Assembly (NCBI GenBank): GCA_905235515.1
Contig: CAJOLV010000004.1
Coordinates: 1-52,543 of the forward strand
Reading direction: 5' to 3'
Origin: an uncultured Bacilli bacterium
GTDB lineage: Bacteria; Bacillota_I; Bacilli_A; RFN20; CAG-826
Length of the DNA: 52,543 nt
Position numbers and translations under genes: made by a program. The notes beneath the pieces are model-generated. The model saw nothing but the letters and a program-made list of their open reading frames with translations. It was not told the DNA's origin and made no database searches. Numbering within the stretch: position 1 is the stretch's first letter; each line of letters starts with the position of its first letter. Below are positions 15,866-24,506 of the stretch, one piece after another.

Positions 15866-16738
15866 ATGGTTAATACAGATTTTGCATTAGAAAGAAGATT
15901 AAGAGAAATAGATAAAGGGCTCCATAGCCGTTTTTCTGACACTGTTTTTGCTTTGCAACACATCCTCTCTAACTATAAATTAATCTTCCCTGATTTTACT
16001 GATCACACAGAATTACATACTTTAAATATCATTGACTTCTGCAACAAATTAGTTGGTTCACAAATTGATAAGATGAATTCGGATGAAATCTATTGTCTTC
16101 TATTAGGTTGTTATTTCCATGATACTGGTATGGGAATTAGCCATAAGGACTTTGATGAATTCTCTAAGAATATTGATTTTGGTAACTATTTTGATACCCA
16201 TGATAGAGATAATCTTCCAGAAATTATCCGTAATTTCCATAATGAATATTCTGGTCAATTTATTAGGAAATACGCTCCATTCTTTGAATTTCCTAGTGAA
16301 TCTCATTTATATTCCGTCATTCAAATATCAAGAGGTCATCGTAAGACTAATTTATTAGATAATGTCCAATATCCTCTTAATTTAGAGATTCCTCATAGTG
16401 ATAAGACTATCTGTTTACCATATCTTGCTGCATTAGTGAGACTTGCGGATGAGATAGATGTTACTGCATCACGTAATTCCAAAGTTATCTATGATATCTC
16501 CAAAATCACTAGAGAGATTGATTTAATTGAATTCTTAAAACATGATGCGGTAAGAGGCTTAGATGTGGAAGAAAAAGAATTCATTATGTTAGTAAAAACT
16601 GATGATGAAAATATTTACAAAGGTTTAGAAAAAGTAGCCTCTAAAATGCAAAAAACACTCGACGATTGTCGCCGAGCGGTTAATGGTGTCACTAAATTTG
16701 ATATCACTCAAGAGAGAGTGGTTATTAAAAGATTATAA
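15866..16738 (+). CDS. HD-domain metal-dependent phosphohydrolase
   Basis: This 290-residue soluble protein has the HD signature: His51 in HTLNI, the His85-Asp86 pair in YFHDTGMG, His124 and His158 as further metal-ligand candidates, and Asp195 in RLADEID. Such domains bind two metals and hydrolyse phosphate esters or phosphodiesters. The layout, with an insertion between the HD pair and the later histidines, resembles the HD-CE-like families found near HSP90-type ATPases and conflict genes. No such partner is visible here; that link is an inference. No Shine-Dalgarno is present; TATATT lies exactly 6 nt before the ATG, implying a leaderless transcript. The gene ends one nt before the convergent STAS gene. 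Confidence 0.8.
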   Translation: MVNTDFALERRLREIDKGLHSRFSDTVFALQHILSNYKLIFPDFTDHTELHTLNIIDFCNKLVGSQIDKMNSDEIYCLLLGCYFHDTGMGISHKDFDEFSKNIDFGNYFDTHDRDNLPEIIRNFHNEYSGQFIRKYAPFFEFPSESHLYSVIQISRGHRKTNLLDNVQYPLNLEIPHSDKTICLPYLAALVRLADEIDVTASRNSKVIYDISKITREIDLIEFLKHDAVRGLDVEEKEFIMLVKTDDENIYKGLEKVASKMQKTLDDCRRAVNGVTKFDITQERVVIKRL

Positions 16739-16739
16739 A

Positions 16740-17042
16740 TTAGTTTTCAAATTCTAAGACATTTTTAAATCCGGTAATTTCAAAGACATCCATAACACTT
16801 TCATTAGGATGACGGACAATCATTCTACCATTATTTTTTTCTAATGTCTTTTGAGCGACTAATAAAATTCTTAGACCCGCACTAGAGATATAATTCAATT
16901 CTTTAAATTCAAAAATTAAAGTTTTAATACCGTATAAAGAGTCTTTAACAACATCTTCTAATTCTGGCGCGGTAGCGGAGTTAAGCTCACCTTTCAGGGT
17001 GATTACTAATTCATCGTTGTTTAATGTTTTAATAATTTCCAT
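16740..17042 (-). CDS. STAS-domain protein, anti-sigma-factor antagonist type
   Basis: The 100-residue single-domain STAS protein has the conserved SSAGL motif, with Ser53/Ser54 as the expected phosphorylation site, as in SpoIIAA/RsbV-type partner-switching antagonists. Such proteins bind an anti-sigma kinase when unphosphorylated. No kinase or sigma factor gene is present in this window, so the partner must be encoded elsewhere. AAAGGA supports the start. It lies 16 nt downstream of the LysR gene and is presumably co-transcribed with it. Confidence 0.87.
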   Translation of the reverse strand: MEIIKTLNNDELVITLKGELNSATAPELEDVVKDSLYGIKTLIFEFKELNYISSAGLRILLVAQKTLEKNNGRMIVRHPNESVMDVFEITGFKNVLEFEN

Positions 17043-17058
17043 AACGTAACATCCTTTT

Positions 17059-17949
17059 TTATTTTATCACTCGTTTAAGAATTGCTTCTTTAATATCGTA
17101 TATTATATTCGAATAGCTTGCATCTTTTCTAATAGCAAATGATACATGTCTAATTGGGATATCTTCTAAGATATCAACTTTGAAACATTTTCCTTCTTTG
17201 ATGGAACGTTCCGCCATAACGTCGGGAATAAATGTTAATCCATAGTTATTTTCCACCATCGGTAAGAGGGTGGAACTACTATCGACCTCATATGTTGGTT
17301 TTAATCTAATATTATTCTTATTTAAGAAATCATCAACATGTTGTCTAAATTGCATTTCTCTATTTAATAAAACAAATGGATATTTGATTAATGATTTCAT
17401 CAATACTTTACCTTGGATGATATTTTTATAACTACTTGGTGCGATTAAGATAGTGTTCAATTTATAAAAGCTATCAATTTCAATATCGTCATCAACATCA
17501 AATGGAGTGGTAACAAAGGCAAAATCCACAGTCCCTCTATTAACCATTTCTAATAAGTTAGAAGATGAATCGGTATATAAACGGAATGTCACTAACGGGA
17601 ATTCTCTTTTTAAAACTTCTAAAAATGTAAATAGAAAACAATATAAGGCTGTCGCTGTCGCTCCAATATGGACGACACTTTCTTTTAAATTAATAACACC
17701 TTCTATACTATTTTCTAACTTCTCTAATTCTGCATATGGTCCTTTAATCGTGTCATAAAGATTTAATCCTTCTCTAGTGAGAGTAACACCAAATTTACTA
17801 CGTAAAAATAGGCGAGTATGATATTCCTCTTCTAGATTAGCAATAATACGCGACACCGCGGGTTGAGAAACATCTAATTCCTTGCTAGCTTTGGAAATAT
17901 TTTGATACTTCGCAACAGTGTAAAACACCTTCATGTATGAGTAATTCAT
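17059..17949 (-). CDS. LysR-family transcriptional regulator
   Basis: This 296-residue protein has the LysR winged helix-turn-helix at residues about 1-60 (NISKASKELDVSQPAVSRI) and a periplasmic-binding-fold effector domain at about 88-290. It is divergently transcribed from the lipoprotein operon starting at 18051 with 101 nt between them, the standard arrangement in which a LysR protein controls its neighbour. It precedes the STAS gene in the same direction. There is no Shine-Dalgarno; an extended -10 lies 6 nt before the ATG. The effector is unknown; small acids are common for the family, and the malic-enzyme gene at the end of the divergent operon makes an organic acid worth considering. 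Confidence 0.9.
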   Translation of the reverse strand: MNYSYMKVFYTVAKYQNISKASKELDVSQPAVSRIIANLEEEYHTRLFLRSKFGVTLTREGLNLYDTIKGPYAELEKLENSIEGVINLKESVVHIGATATALYCFLFTFLEVLKREFPLVTFRLYTDSSSNLLEMVNRGTVDFAFVTTPFDVDDDIEIDSFYKLNTILIAPSSYKNIIQGKVLMKSLIKYPFVLLNREMQFRQHVDDFLNKNNIRLKPTYEVDSSSTLLPMVENNYGLTFIPDVMAERSIKEGKCFKVDILEDIPIRHVSFAIRKDASYSNIIYDIKEAILKRVIK

Positions 17950-17955
17950 ACAACT

Positions 17956-17986
17956 ATTATATCAAAATGTTATAGATATATACCAA
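17956..17986 (-). promoter_or_regulatory. Promoter of the LysR gene, probably giving leaderless mRNA
   Basis: On the minus strand TGATATAAT (extended -10, 17964-17956) is followed by only 6 nt before ATG 17949. TTGGTA (17986-17981) can serve as -35 with 19-bp spacing. An imperfect inverted repeat CCAAAATAT (17983-17991) / ATATTTGG (18003-18010) in the shared intergenic region is a candidate LysR site. Confidence 0.5.
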
Positions 17987-18050
17987 AATATTTGATTTTT
18001 ATATATTTGGCCTTATGAAAAAATATTATTGAACAACTTTTGATATAGCT

Positions 18051-19262
18051 ATGAAGAGAAAAATTATTTATTTTTTCACCTCACTTTTAGCGCTTTGCGC
18101 CCTTTCTTCGTGTGGTGAAAGCAACATTCCAAGCCAATCTTATGATGGGAGAGTCTTTGATATCTCTGAAAAACAAGATGGATCTTTGACAGCTCAAAGC
18201 ATTAAAGATGGTAATTCCTATTATCTCAATATCACCGGTGAAGGATTAGCGATTAATTATAGTAAAAAAGAAGAAGTCCCTTGGAATCCTATTATTAAAA
18301 AGATTAACAAAGTGACAATTACTGAAGGCATTGAAAATATTGGTGAATATTATTTCTATTCTCTGCCACTTGAATATTTCATCTTACCAAGCACGATAAA
18401 AACAGTAGGGGATTATTCATTTAATAATTCATCCATTATTTATACTTATGGTGATTTATTACCAAATATTGAAAACGTTTATTATTACAGCGAATCTAAA
18501 CCAGGCAGTGATGGCAATTATTTTTATATGGAAAACGGAGAACCACATATTTGGATTATCTCTCCAATATCATTCCTATTTATTGGTAATAGTTTTACTT
18601 ATCGTGGAAACAATATTACAGATACAGAACACCCAGAAGTCCCTGCGGATTTTAAAAAGATTGCTGAAAACTTAAATATCTCTGTCAATATTGATTCAGT
18701 TTGTAAAGGTAGCCATACATTAACAAAATATGCTAACCCAGAAGATGAAATGGGTTCAATCGTGGAATCTAAATTAACCACCAATCAATATGACTATGTG
18801 ATTTTACAAGAACAATCAACAACCCCAATTAATAACTACAACACTTTTGTAAGTGCAGTCAAAAAGATTAAAGCCCGCGTTGGTGAAACACAAAATAAGT
18901 GCCGAGTCGTTTTATATGAAACTTGGGGTACACCATATAATGTTAATAGTGATCCTCAAACATATGGCACTTCCGTTACTGCGATGGAAGCAAAATTAAG
19001 AACGGCTTTTGAAAACGCGGGAGCGGAAACAGATTGCCCAGTTAATTATATTGGAAAAGCGTTTACCTATGCTTATGAGCATGAACACATAAATATTTAC
19101 GCAGATGATAATAGACACCAAAACGGATTAGGTGCTTATTTATCTGCAGCAAGCCACGTTAGAAGCTTATTTAAAGTAAGAGTCAGTAATTGTACTGAAT
19201 ACTGTGGCTTATCTGAAAATGAATGTAAAGCCTTATTAGGCATTACAGATACAGTTATCTAA
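18051..19262 (+). CDS. DUF4886/SGNH-like lipoprotein
   Basis: This 403-residue lipoprotein has lipobox LSSC with Cys21. Residues about 80-145 resemble a short leucine-rich-repeat (LRR_5-like) segment. The C-terminal two thirds match DUF4886, an SGNH-fold relative: FIGNSFTYRG with candidate nucleophile Ser181, YDYVILQEQS, and a terminal D-x-x-H-like DNRHQNG. It is probably an exported esterase or deacetylase; the substrate is unknown. It is the first gene of an operon continuing through 25679 with gaps of 33, 25, 14 and 18 nt. No clear ribosome site precedes the ATG. Confidence 0.82.
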   Translation: MKRKIIYFFTSLLALCALSSCGESNIPSQSYDGRVFDISEKQDGSLTAQSIKDGNSYYLNITGEGLAINYSKKEEVPWNPIIKKINKVTITEGIENIGEYYFYSLPLEYFILPSTIKTVGDYSFNNSSIIYTYGDLLPNIENVYYYSESKPGSDGNYFYMENGEPHIWIISPISFLFIGNSFTYRGNNITDTEHPEVPADFKKIAENLNISVNIDSVCKGSHTLTKYANPEDEMGSIVESKLTTNQYDYVILQEQSTTPINNYNTFVSAVKKIKARVGETQNKCRVVLYETWGTPYNVNSDPQTYGTSVTAMEAKLRTAFENAGAETDCPVNYIGKAFTYAYEHEHINIYADDNRHQNGLGAYLSAASHVRSLFKVRVSNCTEYCGLSENECKALLGITDTVI

Positions 19263-19295
19263 TAACTATTTCTTTTGATTTGAAAGGAGAAACTC

Positions 19296-21212
19296 ATGAA
19301 AAAGAAATTACTATGTTTATTAGGTTTAGCCGCTCTTACATTGGGCTTAGGCGCATGTGGAAATAATGGTGGAGATGGTGGAGATGATGGAAACACTCCA
19401 GTTAATCCTGCCAAACAAACTTTCACAGTCGCATTTGTCGCTGATGGAGAAAGAGTCGCAACCGCAAGAGTCAAAGATGGTGAAAAAGTCACAGATCAAA
19501 TTGACACCCCAATGAAAACTGGCTATACGTTTGTGGGCTGGTATGAAGGTGAAACTCTTGTTGACTTATCCACATACGTTGTTACACACAATGTCACTTT
19601 AGAAGCGAAATTTGAAAAAATCGACATTCCTGAATATAATGTTGAAGACACAAAAGTTGCTGATAAAGAATACTATTTAGTCGTTGGTTGGTGGGAATGT
19701 GAAGATCCAGCTGATCCAACAAAAAAGACTAGCCATTTAACACCTGATTTAGTCAGATTATTCTATTACAACTTAAATAGATATTTAGTTGCTACTGGTG
19801 CTACTAATGAACAACTCGAAGCAATTAGCTTTAGAAATTATTCAACCGCAACAGTTGCTGAAATGGGTACTGCAGTCAAAGCTGACGCAGATGTTGATTT
19901 AATGATTGGTGTTGGTAATAATGTTAACTCCACAGCAGGTTTAACTTTATATGAAAGCAGCAACGATTATAAATTCGAAACAAAGATGGGCAACCCACTC
20001 ACAGATAGATATGTGGCTTGCTTATCCTATGCTAGCGAATTAGGCGTGAGAGTTTATGATTGGCTTGATGATAAAGATCTCTCTAAAGAATCTTTCGTCA
20101 GAGTGCTTTCCGATGCAGAAATTGAAACTAGCAAAGTTCCAACCCCTATTGATTTAACGGTCACAGTTCATGGCGATACTGATGCAGTTACACATTTAAC
20201 TGATAAGAAAACACCTATCACAATGCCAGAAATCACTGTTCCTGCTGACAAAAACTTCAAAGGCTTTGCCTTAACCGAAGATGGTGAAGTGGCGTTAGAA
20301 GTTGCAAAAGATGCAGTCTTAAATTATAAGAAACTTGTCAGTCTTGTCGCTGAAAACGCTAATACATTAGATTTATATCCTGTTTTTGAAGACAAGCCAG
20401 TCGTTTTAGATGACCTAGTGGTTTACATTCAAGTCCAAGGCACTAATTTATATAAATCCGAAGCTGAATTATTAGAAGCGAGATTTAATGCCTCATTAAC
20501 AGAAGAAAAACATGTTAAATTCAATATTTGTGAAGTTTCTAGTGCAGATGAATTTAAAGCTGCAATTGGTGATGATGCCGATATTATTATTGGTGGTAAT
20601 AACCCAGTTGATACTTTTGGTAAATATCAACCAGAAACATATTCAATCGTGAGTTGTGGTGCTAAACACTTCCAAAGCACTAATAGAAAAGTCATCATCA
20701 GTGATAAAGTTGCTACATCTCATGTTGATTTAGCCGTCCAATTTTATAACTTTGTGAAAGAAGCTGCTCCAGAATATACTGTTCACACAACATTCTGGCA
20801 AAAAGTTGATAAAACATGGGTTTCCGATGACGAAAAGACTGCGATGTTAACTGGTATTGAAACTGAATTAAAACAATACTTACATGTCACAGGTGAAAAT
20901 ACCATTTCTGATAAATATAACATCACATTCTTAAACGAATCAGTTACTACTACTACAGATGCCGGTTCAGATAAAGTCGCTGATTTAGCCGCTGCTACAT
21001 TAGCTTTAAGAGAAGGAAAAGGCACTGACTTAATTATTGGTTGTGGCGATAATATTGATTCACAAACCGGTTTCGCGAATGTTGAGAAAAAAGCTATCTC
21101 TAATGACGCTCATACCTTTATTGCTGCTAGCTCAAGATATGTCGCTCGTGTCACAGACAACCCATTAGCGAAAGATATCTTTAATACATATTTCGTTTTT
21201 CCAACAGCTTAA
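19296..21212 (+). CDS. Lipoprotein with InlB-type repeat and three copies of an unknown domain
   Basis: This 638-residue lipoprotein (Cys21, lipobox LGAC) has residues about 45-110 forming one InlB B-repeat/Listeria-Bacteroides (Flg_new) unit (TGYTFVGWY). The rest contains three related segments, about 120-265, 365-495 and 500-635. Each has an aromatic opening strand and a core such as DVDLMIGVGNN, DADIIIGGNNP or GTDLIIGCGDN, and the first and third carry RYVA plus a terminal helix. A fourth copy is in the next gene. The layout resembles half-domains of type-2 periplasmic binding proteins, but no known family is recognised. AAAGGAGA supports the start. Predicted role: extracellular ligand binding at the membrane surface. 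Confidence 0.85.
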   Translation: MKKKLLCLLGLAALTLGLGACGNNGGDGGDDGNTPVNPAKQTFTVAFVADGERVATARVKDGEKVTDQIDTPMKTGYTFVGWYEGETLVDLSTYVVTHNVTLEAKFEKIDIPEYNVEDTKVADKEYYLVVGWWECEDPADPTKKTSHLTPDLVRLFYYNLNRYLVATGATNEQLEAISFRNYSTATVAEMGTAVKADADVDLMIGVGNNVNSTAGLTLYESSNDYKFETKMGNPLTDRYVACLSYASELGVRVYDWLDDKDLSKESFVRVLSDAEIETSKVPTPIDLTVTVHGDTDAVTHLTDKKTPITMPEITVPADKNFKGFALTEDGEVALEVAKDAVLNYKKLVSLVAENANTLDLYPVFEDKPVVLDDLVVYIQVQGTNLYKSEAELLEARFNASLTEEKHVKFNICEVSSADEFKAAIGDDADIIIGGNNPVDTFGKYQPETYSIVSCGAKHFQSTNRKVIISDKVATSHVDLAVQFYNFVKEAAPEYTVHTTFWQKVDKTWVSDDEKTAMLTGIETELKQYLHVTGENTISDKYNITFLNESVTTTTDAGSDKVADLAAATLALREGKGTDLIIGCGDNIDSQTGFANVEKKAISNDAHTFIAASSRYVARVTDNPLAKDIFNTYFVFPTA

Positions 21213-21237
21213 TTAATAAATTAAAAGGAGCATACCT

Positions 21238-22038
21238 ATGAAAATTAAAAGATTAGTTGTTTTCACTTTGGGTGCGGCTTGCAGTTTGACTTTTTTGACT
21301 GGATGTTTTGCTGGAATGTTCGAAGAAGAAATCAGCATTTCATTCGTAGCGGATGGGGACATTGTCGGTGGTGGCACTGTCACACAATTTAAAAACATCA
21401 AATCTCCAGTTGTTGACGATGGATATATTCCTAATAATTATCGTTTCTTGGGCTGGACTGCATATTCTGAACAAGAACTCGATATGAACGACGCTTCACA
21501 CTTCAAAACACAATATATCGCTGGTGGTAGAATGGTCCATTATATGGAAGCCAAACCATTTGCCAAAAATCATAAAGTTACTTATGAAGCTTTAATCATA
21601 CATAAAGATGATATTCCAAAGGATTATCATTACGCTGTTTTAGCTTGGTATGACAAGGCCGCTAATAGTGGAATTAACCAAGAAATTATGGATGCCTATG
21701 AAAAGAACCTTAAATCCTGGTTAGCTTCAGAAGGTGTATCAGAAGAAGATATTAATACTGTTGTTGTTCGTGGCTACGCCGGTAGTGTTGGCCCAACTAC
21801 TGGCCAAATCTTATACGATGATGACGTCGATATTATGCTTGGTTGGGGTAGTTTAAATAACATCACCACAACTGGTTCTATTCCAGAAGAAATGGTTAAA
21901 CAATCCGAACCTTATAAAATTACCTATAACGGAGAAGTGAAAAATAGATATATTCATCGTTTAACTGATAACCCAGGTGCTTTGAAAGTGATGGAGCACT
22001 TATTAAGTGAAGCTTCAGTAAGCTTCTTCAATCAATAA
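21238..22038 (+). CDS. Lipoprotein with InlB-type repeat and one copy of the same unknown domain
   Basis: This 266-residue lipoprotein has lipobox LTGC with Cys23. Residues about 30-120 resemble a degenerate InlB-type unit (RFLGWT). Residues about 125-266 match the repeated domain of the upstream protein: YHYAVLAWYD opening, DVDIMLGWGSLNNITTTG core, RYIHRLTDNPGA and a terminal helix. AAAAGGAG gives a strong ribosome site. It lies 25 nt behind its larger relative and 14 nt ahead of the membrane hydrolase, so the three are very likely co-translated and functionally linked. Confidence 0.85.
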   Translation: MKIKRLVVFTLGAACSLTFLTGCFAGMFEEEISISFVADGDIVGGGTVTQFKNIKSPVVDDGYIPNNYRFLGWTAYSEQELDMNDASHFKTQYIAGGRMVHYMEAKPFAKNHKVTYEALIIHKDDIPKDYHYAVLAWYDKAANSGINQEIMDAYEKNLKSWLASEGVSEEDINTVVVRGYAGSVGPTTGQILYDDDVDIMLGWGSLNNITTTGSIPEEMVKQSEPYKITYNGEVKNRYIHRLTDNPGALKVMEHLLSEASVSFFNQ

Positions 22039-22052
22039 GGAGGATGTAGACA

Positions 22053-24488
22053 ATGAAAGCAAAATTTTTACGCATCGCGGAAATCATTGAATTCGTATTT
22101 GTCTTCTTATACGCGTTTACAACTGCCTTATTCTATTCCGTTTCTAATAAGCTTTATTGGTTATTCCTTGTTTTGGGATTATTAAGCTTATGTTTAGGCT
22201 TATATTCCGAATCAATTCATAACCGTTTAAAGAAAGAAAACGCTTTAAACAAAACTGATAAGATTGTTCTTATTGTGATTACAGCCTTATCAATAATTGA
22301 TTGCCCCGCAATCGCCCTCAATGTTTTAGCGTTAGTCTCAAATAAAGAGGCCAAAGAAAAAGAAGTCGTTGAAAAACCAGAAAAAGAAGTCAAACCAAAG
22401 AAATGGTATCAAGAATTATCAGTTATCTGCGCTTGCGCTTCTTTAGTGGGTATCTTAGCCTTCTCATTAACTGGTCATTTATTTGAAAGCACTGGTGGTT
22501 CAGTTGTTGTTAAAGACTATAAATTAACAAAAGCTGAAACTGATATTTACAATAGAGGCCAAGGTCTCAATGGTGTGGAATACACAATTGATGATCCAAC
22601 AGTCAGCGTCTCATACACCGTTTATAAGCCAAAAAGCGCTTCTGCGACCAATCCATTGCCAGTGACATTTGTTGTTCCAGGCTTTACCAGAACTAAAGCC
22701 ACAATGGCTCAATATGCGATTGAATTAAGTAGAAGAGGCTCAGTCGTCTTCACAATTGACCCAGGTTCACAAGGTGGCACTACTTATGGTGGCTATCAAT
22801 ATAACAATGAAACTGGTGAATATGTTTTAGATTCAAATGGTAAAAAGATTCAAAACTCATACTCTGTTGCAAGAAGTGGTATGGGATATCTCATGACCTA
22901 TGTTTATAACAACATTGATACATTTGATTATATCGATAGAGATGCGATTGGTTTAATCGGTCACTCCGCAGGTGGTGGTGATGCTTGTAAATTAGCCGCT
23001 GATTTTGCGGGTACTAACTATGACGAAAGTATTGTTAAAGCTCTTTATATCAGTGGTTATATTAAAACCTCTGCAGCGAACGTTTTCTATCAATTACGCT
23101 GCAATACTGCCTTATCTTATGCAAAATATGATGAGGGTAGCTTCAGATATCAAGATGAAAATCAAGCTTATGAAGTCATCGCTTTAAGGTTCATTAACGA
23201 GGTCAATAGTAAGACCGCTGGTGCAAATGGCACATTCGATGATTTCGAACAAGATATTGATTATGGTGATATGGAAACTGGTACATATCGTATCATTCAT
23301 CATGAAGATATTAACCACTGTTTTGAAATGTATGACAAACTCTCCATTTCTAACACAACCAATTTCTTCAGAAGATCATTAAAACTTGATACTGATAAGA
23401 AAGATTCTTCCCAAACTTGGTTTGGTAAAGAATTATCCAATGGTTTATCACTCGCTTGTGCGTTCATGTTAGTGATTTCCTTAACTGGTGTGGTCATTAA
23501 ATATGTGCCATTTATGAAATCCTTAGCAGTTGCTGCTGATGAAAGAAAAGAAAGCGAACAAGAATTTGTTAACAAATATAGTGGTGACTCAATCGTTAGA
23601 AAGAAAGTTGGCGCAGAAAAGGCTAATAAGAGCTTTGCTAAGAGATTAGTCTTCTGGCTACCAATGATTATTACCGCAATCATTGCCTGTTTAGACTATA
23701 TTCCATTAGCGAGATTATCAATGGATTTATTCGAAGATGCAGCCGCTAATATTTATACATCTTACTTCCCAGCTAGAATGATGAACGCTGTCTTCCTTTG
23801 GGCGGTGATTAATGGCTCAATTGGTATTGCTATTTGGGTATTAACCACATTATGTGAGAACTTATATTACTTCATCATACATAAAAAGACTGGCGAAGAA
23901 TCTAGAGTGGACTGGAGCAAGTTTAAAGGTTTAAAAGTGAAACCTCTTGATTTATTAAAATCATTAGGCTTAGCGATTGTCTTATTCTTCGTCTTTTATG
24001 GAGTGTTGCAACTAGTTTATATGCTCACTCACCAAGACTTTAGATTCATGCTTGTTTCTGCTTCGCCATTATCTAAGAGATTCTTAGTCACATGGTTAAT
24101 CTATTTACCAGGATTCTATGTCTTCTACTTCTCTAACTCTATTAGAGTTAACTTAGGTATTGCTCGCGAAGGCTTTAAAGAATGGCAAAATATCTTAATT
24201 GCCGCATTAGCGAACTCCTTAGGCTTAGTATTTATCATTATTATTAACTACTTTGTCTATTTCAAAACAGGCACAGTTTATTATGGCTATTATAGCCCAA
24301 CCGACACTAATGAGATGTGGTTATACATCAATATGGTCTTCCCATTAATCCTCATGATGGCGTTACTCCCAATCTTCAATAGACTCTCCTATAAGAAGTT
24401 TGGTAACGTCTACGCTGGAGCGCTGCTTTGGTGCATGATATTTATCATGATGAGTTTATCTGCATCCATTTCATTCATTCCAATGTAG
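22053..24488 (+). CDS. Polytopic membrane protein with extracytoplasmic alpha/beta-hydrolase domain
   Basis: This 811-residue protein has three to four N-terminal membrane segments (about 8-90 and 120-145). An alpha/beta-hydrolase domain (about 160-450) follows, with oxyanion-type VVPGFTRT, nucleophile elbow GHSAGG (Ser305) and DINHCFEM with candidate catalytic His422. About eight further membrane segments fill 455-811. The hydrolase therefore appears to be looped outside the cell within a membrane anchor, an unusual arrangement for a dienelactone-hydrolase/acetyl-esterase-like enzyme. The substrate is unknown; acylated lipids or glycans are possible. AGGAGG precedes the start. Its place directly after the two binding-type lipoproteins suggests they deliver or sense its substrate. 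Confidence 0.83.
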   Translation: MKAKFLRIAEIIEFVFVFLYAFTTALFYSVSNKLYWLFLVLGLLSLCLGLYSESIHNRLKKENALNKTDKIVLIVITALSIIDCPAIALNVLALVSNKEAKEKEVVEKPEKEVKPKKWYQELSVICACASLVGILAFSLTGHLFESTGGSVVVKDYKLTKAETDIYNRGQGLNGVEYTIDDPTVSVSYTVYKPKSASATNPLPVTFVVPGFTRTKATMAQYAIELSRRGSVVFTIDPGSQGGTTYGGYQYNNETGEYVLDSNGKKIQNSYSVARSGMGYLMTYVYNNIDTFDYIDRDAIGLIGHSAGGGDACKLAADFAGTNYDESIVKALYISGYIKTSAANVFYQLRCNTALSYAKYDEGSFRYQDENQAYEVIALRFINEVNSKTAGANGTFDDFEQDIDYGDMETGTYRIIHHEDINHCFEMYDKLSISNTTNFFRRSLKLDTDKKDSSQTWFGKELSNGLSLACAFMLVISLTGVVIKYVPFMKSLAVAADERKESEQEFVNKYSGDSIVRKKVGAEKANKSFAKRLVFWLPMIITAIIACLDYIPLARLSMDLFEDAAANIYTSYFPARMMNAVFLWAVINGSIGIAIWVLTTLCENLYYFIIHKKTGEESRVDWSKFKGLKVKPLDLLKSLGLAIVLFFVFYGVLQLVYMLTHQDFRFMLVSASPLSKRFLVTWLIYLPGFYVFYFSNSIRVNLGIAREGFKEWQNILIAALANSLGLVFIIIINYFVYFKTGTVYYGYYSPTDTNEMWLYINMVFPLILMMALLPIFNRLSYKKFGNVYAGALLWCMIFIMMSLSASISFIPM

Positions 24489-24506
24489 AAAGTGAGAACT
24501 AACTAT

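Noticed and set aside
18039-18050. TGATATAGC as -10 box for the operon at 18051
   Set aside because: It ends 1 nt before the ATG, so transcription would begin inside the gene.
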